Part shown: positions 44,124 through 55,000 of the stretch, piece after piece | Position numbering within the stretch: position 1 is the first letter of the stretch | Layout of the letters: the number at the start of each line of letters is the position of its first letter | From: Plasmodium brasilianum | Taxonomy: Eukaryota > Apicomplexa > Aconoidasida > Haemosporida > Plasmodiidae | NCBI RefSeq assembly: GCF_023973825.1 | Contig: NC_090123.1 | Coordinates: forward strand, 316,001-380,000 | Direction of reading: 5' to 3' | DNA: 64,000 bases | Notes under the pieces: generated by a model | Databases searched by the model: none | What the model saw: the letters and a program-made list of their open reading frames with translations, nothing else | Told to the model about the DNA's origin: nothing | Program-made: the position numbers and the translations under genes

Positions 44124-44331
44124 TATAAATGAATATAGAAGTACATATATTCTTATTAAAAGTAATAAAATTAGAAGTTTTATCAAAACATATGTTGGAT
44201 TAATAATATTATTCAAGAAATATAAAAAAAAAATTAATATTTCCTACTCAGGAAATATGTACGTATACATAACAAAGCAGATCAGGAATGTCACATTAAA
44301 GCAAAGCAAAGCAAAACAAAAGATCTGCTGA
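44041..44331 (+). CDS. Candidate short two-exon gene, 64 residues
   Basis: Exon 1 at 44041..44081 reads MESAIAQRNKRKG and ends at a consensus donor GTAAGT in phase 2. The intron holds a 30-A run. Exon 2 at 44178..44331 follows the acceptor TTAGAAG and is open for 50 codons: FIKTYVGLIILFKKYKKKIN, then a basic tail ending QSKAKQKIC. The product would be a small basic protein with one marginal hydrophobic helix. The strong donor and phase match support it; the end of the frame overlaps ACGTATAC-type repeat and may be wrong. Family unknown. Transcribed opposite to its two neighbours. Confidence 0.4.
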
Positions 44332-44682
44332 AAAAAATAAGAGCTCCAATTTAAAAAATTTCCGTTAATTTGTTATTTGTACAAGTTACATGTAAACATA
44401 TATGAAAATGTGTAAGTACATACATATATATACACATATATAATTTTTTCTCTTTTTATAGACCCTACTGGGTAGCTCATTTAATATATTTTCAAAAAAC
44501 GCTTTTTATATCGGTCAGAAGGAAATGAAAAAAAAAAAAAAAAAAAAAAAAAAACGATTTAGAGTGGTGCAATAAAGGAATTCTTAAACTTTCATGCGCT
44601 ATTGTTATATCATATCCCAAAAAAAAATATATATATATATATACATATGAACGTACTTATACGCGTGTACTTAAGGCACACC
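44332..44682. other. Intergenic region 3' of the alveolin gene
   Basis: A-run of 26 at 44,529-44,554 and a (TA)n tract (44,628-44,642). I see no gene. Confidence 0.6.
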
Positions 44683-45582
44683 TTACGCATAGGTGCAGTA
44701 GCAATTGTTCCTCTGCATTAACTGAGGTGTTTTCGAGATTCTTATTTTAGGAAAATTGGTATCCTTTGACTTGTATATATTTATGCTTGAAAACCTTTTT
44801 TCTCTTTCTGGGAATCCTTTACATACAGACGACTGAAGTTTAGGAAAATTATCATATGATGGAAGGAATTTACAGCTTACAGTTGTACAGAAATTTTCTT
44901 GATTTATAGTGTCCATGGTTGTGGCTTGATCTGGTTCCAAACGAATAGTTGCATCTGAATTTCTGTTTTGCAAATTTAACTCACTTAATAGTTGAATATC
45001 TTTTTCATTAATATTTGTGGTTTGTTTTTGTTTAAGATCTGCGTATTTGACTTCTTTACTTTCAACTTCTTTGCTTATATCAATGTTAGGGCAATTAACT
45101 TCGGGTATTTCTACAATACTTTCTCTTTTATTTGTCTTTAAAACAGGTATAACTTTTTCGACAATCATATATCTAGGTACTGTAATAATTCTTTCTCTGT
45201 TCACATACACTGGTACATCCACGATTTTCTCAATAGTTTTAATTTGTGGAACCTCAACAATTTTTTCCTGATATATAATTCTATCAACATTTTTTATTTT
45301 TTCCACGTATACAGTCTTTGGTTTATATACATTTTTGTACTGGATTACGGGTCTTATTTGTTCTACTATCCTTTCAACTGTTTTTATATGAGGGACTTCT
45401 ACAATTTTTTCTAATAACACCTCTTTAGGAACTTCAACAATCTTATTTTGAACTATTGGCTCTAACACTTTTGGTGGCAATTGTTTATTTACGATTTGTG
45501 GGAATTGCTCATTTTCATTTTCTTTAGATTCAAAAACGTTGTCCCCTGAACAACAGGCTAATTTTTGATTTGTCGAGCACAT
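44683..45582 (-). CDS. IMC1g: Alveolin / inner membrane complex protein, IMC1g-like
   Basis: Single exon, 299 residues. The centre (about residues 38-165) is the alveolin repeat region: successive EKIVEVP, VERIVEQI, EKIKNVDRIIYQEKIVEVPQ, EKIVDVPVYVNRERIITVPR and VEKVIPV units, the charged Val/Pro-rich repeats that define IMC proteins. Alveolins form the intermediate-filament-like network under the inner membrane complex and give invasive stages their shape. The N-terminus carries MCSTNQKLACC and the C-terminus ends MQRNNCYCTYA, so cysteine clusters occur at both ends, possible palmitoylation sites for membrane attachment (inference). The specific symbol is given from the repeat plus remembered synteny beside NEK2; another IMC1 member is possible. 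Confidence 0.88.
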   Translation of the reverse strand: MCSTNQKLACCSGDNVFESKENENEQFPQIVNKQLPPKVLEPIVQNKIVEVPKEVLLEKIVEVPHIKTVERIVEQIRPVIQYKNVYKPKTVYVEKIKNVDRIIYQEKIVEVPQIKTIEKIVDVPVYVNRERIITVPRYMIVEKVIPVLKTNKRESIVEIPEVNCPNIDISKEVESKEVKYADLKQKQTTNINEKDIQLLSELNLQNRNSDATIRLEPDQATTMDTINQENFCTTVSCKFLPSYDNFPKLQSSVCKGFPEREKRFSSINIYKSKDTNFPKIRISKTPQLMQRNNCYCTYA

Positions 45583-46563
45583 TTTTGCAAACGTTGTTGT
45601 TTAAATGTCTTACTTTATTTTTTTTTTTTTATACTACGACGTGTTTACTTATATATGAATAAATATATATACGTATACATACTTAAACATACATATATAT
45701 ATTTGTATATATATATGAGCTGTTTTTCGGGTAACTTTTATGTAGCAGGCTAGAAGTGTAAAACGGTTTCACAATAATAATGGAGTTTTAAATTAGCTTA
45801 GAGGTACTAATTTGAATTAAAAATCAATTGAAATTAGTTTTAAAAAAAAAAAAAAAAATTCCACATAAATATTTATGCGTACAATAATAAGTTACATCTA
45901 TTCCTTAATATCTTGTTCTTTATATATATAGATCTCAAGATGTATAACTATTACAATTTTAAAGAAAAGAAAAGAAAATAAAGGAGTGGTGGTGGAATTG
46001 TAATAAAATATAGTTACTGCTTAAATACTAAGCTAACAAAGAATTATTTTTTTACAGTAATTGGCACAAAAAAAAAAAATAAAAATAAAGGAACGGCAAA
46101 GAGGAAAAATAAAAATAAAAAATAAAAAAATAGAAAGCAAGGTTGCGAGAAATTTTTATTTTTTTTTTTTACTATAAATATTTAAATAAAAAATAATACT
46201 ATACACGCACACACGAATGTATATATATTTTTTTTAAGTCCTAGTAATAAAAGAGAAAGAAATAACGAAAAATAGGTTGCTCCTTTTTATTCAAAGCAAT
46301 ATAAATAAAAAAATATATATACACAAACTAGAATGCTTTAAATATAAAACGTCCTTTTGTGAAATTGTAGAATTGTTCAAAAAATATTAATAAAATGAAA
46401 ATGAAGACTTGTTATATTTTTTGCTTCATGGAAAAAGATATTAACAAATAAGAAAAAAAAAAAAAAAAAAATATTAACAGTTGCCAAATAGCTTTTTTTA
46501 AATTGCTGATTTAAGTGTTACATAATAATATATATATATATACAACATGTATATTATGTATAT

Positions 46564-46600
<37 letters not shown>

Positions 46601-47367
46601 ATGTATATTTATTTATTTATTTTTATAATAATATTTAAATGCTTAATGTTTCAAAATGTATAAAAAGGCAAAAAAATAAAAGGAAAAATTAAGAAACTTT
46701 CTAAAAAATGTTGTAAACAACACTTTATTTACGCACACATCAAAATCAGCAACCATTCGTTCAACTACTTTTTTTTAAATATAATATTGTTCAGGTAAAA
46801 ATTGTAAAAAAAAAAAAAACAATTTAACGCACGCAAAAATAGCTATTTTAAAAATTATGTATATTATTTAAAAATAAGGAGTTATAAAAAAAAAAAAAAA
46901 AAAAAAAAAGGAAAAAATGGGAAAAACATCGCATGTACAGGTTATAAAATATTTGTAACTTATTTTTTTTCCATATATTACATTTTTCCTATTTTTCCAA
47001 TATTTTCTGTTATTCCAATTTTTTCTGTTTTTCCAATATTTTCTATTTTTTTTTTTTTTTTTATAATTTCATTTAACTATATGTGCCTTTTAATTTTTAC
47101 TTGTTTCCATTAAATTTTACACATTCATTCACTTCAGAAAATGTTCAGACGCGCACATATACATATGTATTAACACTTTTCGAAAAACGTAAAAAATTAA
47201 AAAAAGAAAGTCAATACCTCATTTCTCATAAAATGGATATATATATATATATATATATATTATACATATTTACATAAATGTATACCTATACTTTTATGTG
47301 TATACACTGAATTTGAAATAATGGTACTCTGCATTCCTTTTTATTTTAATTTTTAATCTTTTTTTTT
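45583..47367. other. Upstream region of the alveolin gene; AT-rich
   Basis: A/T runs, (TA)n tracts (46,528-46,545; 46,560-46,600; 47,230-47,262) and TTTTTCC repeats at 46,980-47,045. A plus-strand frame near 47,130-47,230 (VQTRTYTYVLTLFEKRKK) is open but has no start or splice partner. I see no supported gene. Confidence 0.5.
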
Positions 47368-48274
47368 CTAGTTCCTTATTTCTCTAAATAAAAAAAAATC
47401 ATTTATTAGGGTTGTTGATGGCAGATGTAGCCAACTATCTCTCGTCGTATAATATGCTGTCAGTTTTCTGTCAGTATACCGCATTATTTCGTCCATATCA
47501 TAGGAACTCGTCTGAAAGCGCAAAAAATTAAAAAAAATAAAAATGAAGTAAAATATAGAAAAAAATGGAAGTAAAATGTTACAAGAACTTTGCAAAAATG
47601 TAGCGAAGTTCCTCTATGCCTTAAAAACTATGGTTCTATATAACCCTTGCATAAACATTAATATAAAAACAGATGAAACCTATCCATTTAAATTATTATT
47701 CTAATTAATACTGTAATATACAATAATAATATAAGTTGTGTATTATATTTCATAGAGATAAATTTTTTTTAATTTTATTCATCATTTCGTATTTTGCCAA
47801 TGTGTAAGACAATCACTTATCCGTCAGTACATGCATATAGTTATAAAAAAAAACATAAAAGTAATAAGTATTATAAAAAATGCATTTAGAATATTTATTA
47901 TATATTAAATAACTGTTTGCATGCGATTTAGAATATAAATTCTTGCTAAGAAATTCCCTGTAATATAATAAAATAAATGATAATTTCAATATATAGTTCA
48001 CTGTTTTCCTCCTTTAAAAAAGGTAATAATAAAGTCCGTTTAAGCGTATTTCAGTCATATATTAATATATACAACATAATTTTGGTCTATTCAAAATTTT
48101 ATGCCTCAGAATTTTAGAAATAACTGCTTTTAAATGATAAATATAAAAACTGATGTTTATAATAATTTTTCTAAAGCACAGGAAAATAAATTAGTTAACA
48201 GTTATTCAGATTTTAAAATAGTGCTTATGGGGAATTATTCATTTTTATTCATTAAAAGTATATAGTTAATATTT

Positions 48275-48312
<38 letters not shown>

Positions 48313-48605
48313 CATTCAATTTGAATGAAAAATTATTGTAAAAAAATACTTACTCTGTACAATTTTGCTGGATTTTTTTTCATCCATGCTACTTTTCTTC
48401 TTCTTGTTCTTCTGTGTGAGCTTTTCTTCTTCGGTACAGCATATAAAGAAAAACTCCTTTTATTTTTACAGATATTATTATTACAACTGTTTTGCACAAT
48501 TGTGGACGTATTTAAAAAGAAACTTGGTAATGTAGTATTTAATTTAAATGTTAACAAGTGTTTTAGGCTGATTACTAAAAGGAGTAGAAGCTTAAGAAGT
48601 GACAT
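47368..48605 (-). CDS. Organellar (probably apicoplast) 50S ribosomal protein L32
   Basis: Exon 1 at 48605..48354 encodes a hydrophobic signal sequence (MSLLKLLLLLVISLKHLLTF), a Ser/Thr/Asn-rich transit-like region, and then the bacterial L32 start AVPKKKSSHRRTRRRKVAWM followed by KKNPAKLYR. The bL32 N-terminus AVPKKKxSxxRxxxRR is clear. It ends at a consensus donor GTAAGT (phase 0). Exon 2 at 47511..47368 follows CTTTCAG in phase 0 and adds 47 residues (TSSYDMDEIMRYTDRKLTAY ...FFLFREIRN), total 131. The intron would be 842 bases, long for this genome, so extra exons or a separate gene for exon 2 are possible. The zinc-binding cysteines of many L32 proteins are absent. The bipartite leader points to the apicoplast. 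Confidence 0.75.
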
Positions 48606-48878
48606 TTCTTGAAAAACCAAAATGTGTAAAATGGAATTATTCCATTATGTATTTTATTTCTTCATATATCTTACATTTTCTGTTACAGTGAAAAGGTGGG
48701 GGAAAATTGAATATTTTTAAATTCTGTGAAAATACAAGAAAAGAAATTTGTAGTAATTTAAAGAAAATTTACTTTCGAAAAATTATGTTACAGAATAATT
48801 GATAAAAAATAAAATAAAATAAAATACTAACACAAATCCAACATTTTTAAGTTACGATTTGTTATAATTTTTTTTTTT

Positions 48879-49185
48879 TTATAATTCCTTTTTTAATTTT
48901 ATAATATTTTGTTCGCAACATAACATTAGCAATTTGGGCCTATGAGACTCCTTTCTCCACAAATAGCAATTATTTTATATATATAATTTTAATCTTTTTT
49001 CCTCATTCGTAATAAATGTAATATAATAGCATAGGAATGTTATTACACCTAAATATTTTGAAGCGCTTGTTATCTATGCTTTTTTTTTTTTTTTTTTATT
49101 TTCTATCATAACTCTGTATGGTATACTTTTCTTTCAAAGGCGTAATTCTTATGATGGTACGCAAGACATTTTGTTTGGACGCCAT
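48879..49185 (-). CDS. Ribosomal protein bL33, organellar (3 tiny exons)
   Basis: Found by reading splice sites. Exons 49185..49113, 49073..49049 and 48939..48879 total 159 bases, 52 residues, with phases 1, 2 and stop all consistent. The joined protein starts MASKQNVLRTIIRITPLKEK, continues YTIQNNKRFKIF, then RPKLLMLCCEQNIIKLKKEL. This follows bacterial L33, whose landmarks are a basic start, a Tyr-Thr, Asn-Lys-Arg, then Pro-x-Lys-Leu-x-Leu and a basic tail; the length also fits (50-55). With no signal peptide, a mitochondrial ribosome is more likely than the apicoplast. Oddities: the first intron is only 39 bases and mostly an A-run, so its length may be under-called. It lies upstream of the L32 gene on the same strand. 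Confidence 0.68.
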
Positions 49186-49643
49186 TGTAATGCCGACAAA
49201 AATGAATATTTTTTTAAAATATTGTGAATGTTCCTTTTAATAAATTTTAACATATTTTAACATATTTTAACATATTTTAACATATTTTAACATATGTTAA
49301 CATATTTTAACAGTTTATAACAAATTTTAACAGTTTTTAACAAATTTTAACAGTTTTTAACAAATTTTAACAGTTTTTAACGATTTTAAACTTGTTGTTT
49401 TCCTTTTTTATTCCCATTTTTCCCGAATTTGATTCTTTTTAGTGGGCCAGGATTATTAACCGAACAGCAATGTTAAGACCGTTCTTTTTTTTCCTTGCTA
49501 CAAATTAAAATTCGATAAAGGGATATATGACAAACTCGTGGAGTTGCATATCTTACTGCGTATAATAGTAAAGAACTACAAAAAAATATACAATGGTGTA
49601 ACTGAGAAATAATACATTCCTGACATCATATGAAATTGTGAAC
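49186..49643. repeat. Divergent promoter region with TTTTAACA repeats
   Basis: Between the L33 gene (-) and the methyltransferase gene (+). It has a 10-base repeat CATATTTTAA in about six copies (49,249-49,310), then a 20-base repeat CAGTTTTTAACAAATTTTAA in about four (49,311-49,385). Confidence 0.75.
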
Positions 49644-50862
49644 ATGTTTCTTTTAACTAATATGATAAGGCGATATGTAACAGATAAATATATTTGTATA
49701 GAAACCTGTTTTGCTTTTAAAAGACGCATATGTACACTCTTAAGTAAGGATGCAAATTTAGTTAACTTTAAGGAAAAAAATTCTTTTTCGGTTAACCAAA
49801 GTAATAATGCAAATACATTATATAATGACAATTTCACACCTCACTGGATAAACCTGAACAAACAAGAAAAAAACAAATTAGCTAGCGAAGAAAAGGAAAA
49901 ACACAAAATGTGCAATAATTCTGAATGTGTACTATATAAAGAATATTTGAGTATTTCCAAAAGGTCTAAAATGATGAAATATATCATAAGATTAAGAAAA
50001 AAAAGCAATTTTCGAAAAAAAATGAATGCATTTTTTGTAAAAGATTCAGAAACAATTGTACATTTATCGAATAATAACAATTCCCTTATATTTGAAGCAA
50101 TTCTGTCGAATAGTAAAACATTCTTACATCATTTTAAAAATAAATGCAAAAAATTGTATTATGCAAATGATGACATATTAAAGTATATTTTTCATGATTC
50201 ACCAAACGTTAAAAAAGAAAAAAACAACGATTCTATAGCTATAATAAAAATACCACCAAATAATCTTAAAAAATTTGAAAATATAAAATTTTTGCTTGCA
50301 TTTGATAGAATTAGATATGCATATAATTTAGGGAAAATATTAAGCACTGCCTATTCTATGAATGTTGATTTTTTCTTTTATGTTCATAATACAGTAGATC
50401 CATTTAACCATAAAGTAATTGAAGTAACAAGAGGATCACATTTTCATATTCCTTATATATTTGGCTCTTATGAAGAATTAGAAAATATTTGTACCCAACA
50501 TAAGCTCCTACCTATTGTAGCACATACAAGTGGTATTAACCTCACTAATATTTTGAAAGAATCGAAGCACAATGGCGTATGTCTTATACTTGGAAACGAA
50601 TCGACTGGCCCTCACGCGGACATCTTAAGCTTTGCAAAGCCGTAATATTACATGAATGCAAGAAGTGTGCTCATCTGCGCCTATATTTTTCGCCCATTTT
50701 TAGCTCATTTTATCTCACATTTTTCTTGCAACCCCTTTTTCCAATTTAACACTCTCTTATCCCTTTTGCAGGATTAGTTTACCTATGCACGAAATGACCA
50801 ACTCCTTAAACGTATCCGTAGCTGCAAGTATTTTTATTCATTACCTCAAAAATATGTTGTAA
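49644..50862 (+). CDS. SpoU/TrmH-type RNA 2'-O-methyltransferase (2 exons)
   Basis: SPOUT-class methyltransferase that would methylate ribose 2'-OH of tRNA or rRNA with S-adenosylmethionine. Exons 49644..50641 and 50772..50862 (phase 2), 362 residues. The C-terminal domain contains the three SpoU motifs: motif 1 YNLGKILSTAYSMNVD (about residue 228), motif 2 LILGNESTGP (about 313) and motif 3 ISLPMHEMTNSLNVSVAA in exon 2, the SAM-binding knot. Motif 1 normally reads N.G...R.A; here the arginine position is Ser, so activity or substrate may be altered. The Arg/Lys-rich N-terminus with no acidic start (MFLLTNMIRRYVTDKYICIE) suggests a mitochondrial or apicoplast target. The ATG at 49644 is the first in frame. 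Confidence 0.87.
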
Positions 50863-51099
50863 CGAGTCTATCGCATATTCAGTTGCTACCAGCACTTAAG
50901 GATAAAAGTTAGCAAGATGTACACATAGATGATAGTTGAACATGTTCTGATACCACCAATTTTCTGTAGTTGTGCGTACATTAAAAATATAAAAATGTTT
51001 TTCAAAAATAACACCCATCCATCGTTTAAACCCATTTTAAACATCTTCCCTTCTTTTCCTGCCATTTTATGCAAAAAAATATATTACATTATTAGCCAA

Positions 51100-51167
<68 letters not shown>

Positions 51168-51508
51168 AAAAATTCTGTACATATATATATACATCTTTCA
51201 TTTTTATTATTATTTTTTTTTTTTTTTATGTTTACAACTTATTTTAAATGAACTGAATGTATTTGAAAAATATACATACACAGGGGTGAACAAAACAAAA
51301 AATATATAATAGATAAAATGACGTAGAATGATCCAAAATAATCCAACGTAATGTAAAATTAATTAAAAAATGAACAAATCATTGAGCACCCTGATGGACT
51401 ACAAAAACTTGCTTGTACATTTTCGATAAACATAAGGGCCATACTATACTTTAATACCTGCTGACATAAAAGTATAGTGACGTAATTTTCCCCTCAGTTT
51501 GTTAGTCT
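50863..51508. repeat. Intergenic region with a 63-A run
   Basis: Uninterrupted A-run at 51,101-51,163. The remaining DNA at 50,863-51,095 is less AT-rich, with small open frames on both strands but no supportable gene. Confidence 0.6.
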
Positions 51509-51640
51509 TTAGAGTAGTCTACCATCAGATTTATGAGCAATTATATAATTATAGCCATCATATCCACCATAAAAAACAGTTGATTCGTTAGCTAAACGGG
51601 TATCTATACATGAACATGTTGTATGGGAATCATATATATG

Positions 51641-51681
<41 letters not shown>

Positions 51682-51992
51682 GCAAGTACATATAATTATT
51701 CATGTTTGTATTAATCTGGGAGCTGATTAATTTTCAATTTTTCGTAAGATTGTTTATATGAACAAATGTATTAAAAAAAAAGTAGTTATTCATATATTCC
51801 TCGGTGAGGGTGTGAATGTACCCTCACTATTGCTGCAGCTAACCTTTTAATGGGTACAGGTAATTTAAAAAAAAAAAAAATAATAAAATAAAATAAAATA
51901 CGGATAAAAAAATGAGTGAAAAAAATATTACAAAGTATAAAAATGCACAGGGTTATATTCATATGAAGTAATGAGGCAAAATATTGAGTCAT
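51509..51992 (-). CDS. Candidate small spliced gene(s) divergent from WDR6
   Basis: Two coding-like pieces on the minus strand. Piece 1: exon 51992..51932 (MTQYFASLLHMNITLCIFIL, donor GTAATA, phase 1) joined to 51838..51786 after AAGGTTAG (AAIVRVHSHPHRGIYE, stop), a 37-residue product with a hydrophobic leader. Piece 2: exon 51603..51509 after ATGTATAG (TRLANESTVFYGGYDGYNYI, IAHKSDGRLL, stop), which needs a phase-1 exon before it. I could not join the two pieces in phase, so they may be one gene with a missing exon or two genes. A (TA)n tract lies between them. Piece 2 is the more protein-like. Family unknown. The start lies 101 bases from the WDR6 ATG, implying a shared promoter. Confidence 0.42.
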
Positions 51993-52093
51993 AAAACGAT
52001 AAAAGGATCATAGATAAACATAAAAAAAAAAAAAAAAAAAATTGAAGAATAAAGATAAGGTAAAAAGAACAAAAAAAAAGAGGGAAAAAAGAA

Positions 52094-55000
52094 ATGATTG
52101 AGTGTAAAAGAATATGCGTCAATCATGGTATTAAAGCAATATGCGTTCTTGAAAATTATTTAATAGGAATTTCATTTGGAAATGTCATAAAAATAGTAAA
52201 TGTGATAACTACAAATATACTACTAGAATATGTTGTTTCATCGAGCAGTAATATATATGGCTTGGTTTACAAAAGGATATATGAAAACAAAGGCATATTA
52301 GTAGCACATGGAGTACATAAAATTTATTTCTACATTTTAACTGTTGTACATATTAACAAATGCCACCTAAAATTACTATCAAAATATTGTACAAATAAAT
52401 GGATATTAACAGTTCGATTTCTGCAATGTGATAAGGAAAGCTGTAGGTTCCCACTATACGATAAGAGGAGAAGACTGAATGGAGGAAACAAACCAAACCT
52501 GCGTAACAGTAAACAAAGTGCTATCGTTCTTTGCCTCAGTAATGGAAGTGTTCTACTCGTGAACATATACAAAGGTATCAGCCTGTGCAAATATAAATTT
52601 AAGGGCATACATTTGCTATATAGTGCCGATATATATATAAAAGCAAACAGAAGTGTCTATAGAATTGACGTGGCTGGTGGTACCCCTTTCAACAAAATAC
52701 TGTTATGGAGCTTCAAAATAAAAAAAAATAAAATAGTGCAATTATGGGATAAGAATGAGAAGAAAACGCAGAAGCAGAAGACGCACGAGCGTAAGGAGAA
52801 GAAAGAAAACGTTTCATTAAAATGTATTCAAGAATTAAGCGGCCATAGGGGAATCATATTTAAGGTAAAGTTTTTTAGAAAAGGCAAGTACATAGGGTCC
52901 GTATCTGACGACAGAGAGGGCAGAATTTGGCTTAGGGCGAGGAAAGAAAAAGGACATAAAAAAAGGAAGAAAATAAGAGAAGAACAAAATAGTCAAAAGG
53001 AAATATATTCCCTTAAAAGAAAACTCACTCCAAACATTACAAAAAAGAAAAAAAAAAAAAAATTTCTTCTGCCTTACTATCAGAATTACAAAATATTAGG
53101 AGGACATGGTGCCAGGATATGGGATCTTGACATGGGTACATTAAACAGAAAAACATTTTTTATAACGTGTAGTGAAGATTCATCTTGTCATGTGTACAGC
53201 AAAAAACATTTAAAAGGATACTTAAAATTTTGTAATGATAATGGAAGCACAGTTAGATGTATATGCTTCCATGAAAAGCTGGGCTTGATCATATCCGGCA
53301 CGGACAATGGTACCGTGCATATAAGATCAATGGCGACATATATTCTAAATGATCTAAAAATGGATCCAAGAGAAATGAGTCAGGCGAATATGCTCGCGGA
53401 GCGGTTGAATGGAGAAGTAGGTACAGAAGTAGGTGCAGACGTAGGTGCAGAAGTAGATGCAGACGTAGGTGCAGAAGTAGGTGCAGACGTAGGTGCAGAA
53501 GTAGATGCAGACGTAGGTGCAGAAGTAGGTGCAGACGTAGGTGCAGAAGTAGATGCAGACGTAGGTGCAGAAGTAGGTGCAGACGTAGGTGCAGACGTAG
53601 GTGCAGAAGTAGGTGCAGACGTAGGTGAAGACGTAGGTGCAGACGTAGGTTTAGAAGTAGGTGAAGACTTAGGTGAAGACGTAGGTGCAGACGTAGGTTT
53701 AGAAGTAGGTGAAGACGTAGGTGAAGACGTAGGTGTAGATATAGGTGTTGACGTAGGTGTAGAAGTAGGTGAAGAAGTAGGTGCAGACGTAGGTTTAGAA
53801 GTAGGTGAAGACTTAGGTGAAGACGTAGGTGCAGACGTAGGTTTAGAAGTAGGTGAAGACGTAGGTGAAGACGTAGGTGCAGACGTAGGTTTAGAAGTAG
53901 GTGAAGACGTAGGTGAAGACGTAGGTGTAGATATAGGTGAAGACGTAGGTGCAGACGTAGGCACCAAAACAGGCGTACGAATCAACTGCGAATGGGGAAA
54001 TATGATTGCCCATTTGCCTGCACATGAAATCCAGAAAAATGAAAAACGTTTAGGTGACACCATTTGTCCTTTTTTTCAAAATGTGAATAGCAAGTACTAC
54101 TACAATACAGAGGCTAAAAATGTAAATTCACGAGAAGATCTTTTGAGTTTCCAAATTGACGATTTTAATGAAATTTTGAAAAAAAATAATGATTGGATCA
54201 GGTCAATTTATCATATAAATATTTATGACATACTCATTAGTTCCAATTTTGGGTGTCTATATATTTTAAAAGCAAAAAATAAGAAGAAAGTAAGTGTACA
54301 ATTAATATATGAAGAAAAAAAAAAAAATTATTTACTAACCTGTTTAACATTTTACGGGTTAAATTACATTTGCTTGGGTTTTAGTAACGGTTTTTGTTGT
54401 TTTATTTTCTTAAAAAAAAATGAAAAATTGGAAGAGAATGAATCTAAGTTAGCTAAAGGAGAAAGAAGAGAAAAATTAGCTTATTTTAAATGTTTTTCAC
54501 ATCGTATAAGTGAAATGTGTTTGATACCACTACCTTCTGTAAGTCTAGACAAATTATGCTTCCCAAGGAGGTACAAAAATGTAGAGTATGTTTTGTACGC
54601 GTCCGTAAAGAAGGATAACTCGGATCGAACCTCGTGTCGTACTGGTAGTAGTAGCTCCAATGGTAGTAGCTCCAATGGTAGTAGCATCAGTGGTAGTAGC
54701 ATCAGCGGTAGTAGTGGGAACATCCCCTCTGAGGACATGTTTCGTCAAGTTGTGTATAACCACGAAAGAGAATGGGACCCAGGTCATAGCGCAGATCCTA
54801 GCAATAGAGACCACCCTAGTTGTAAAGGCGACCAACTTGGTGCTCTTCCAAGTGAGCCTCATTCCCCAGTGCACAATTTTATCCTGTGTAATTTCGACCA
54901 CACGGGAAGTGTAAAACTATTCAGCGTCGAGGATACGAAGGGAGACATAAGGATAAGCAATGTTGTATATACTTATATAGATGTTAAGAATAAAAAGTCG

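Noticed and set aside
53380..54063. 227-residue Pro/Thr/Ser-rich protein on the minus strand
   Set aside because: Exact antisense echo of the 12-base minisatellite inside the WDR6-like gene.
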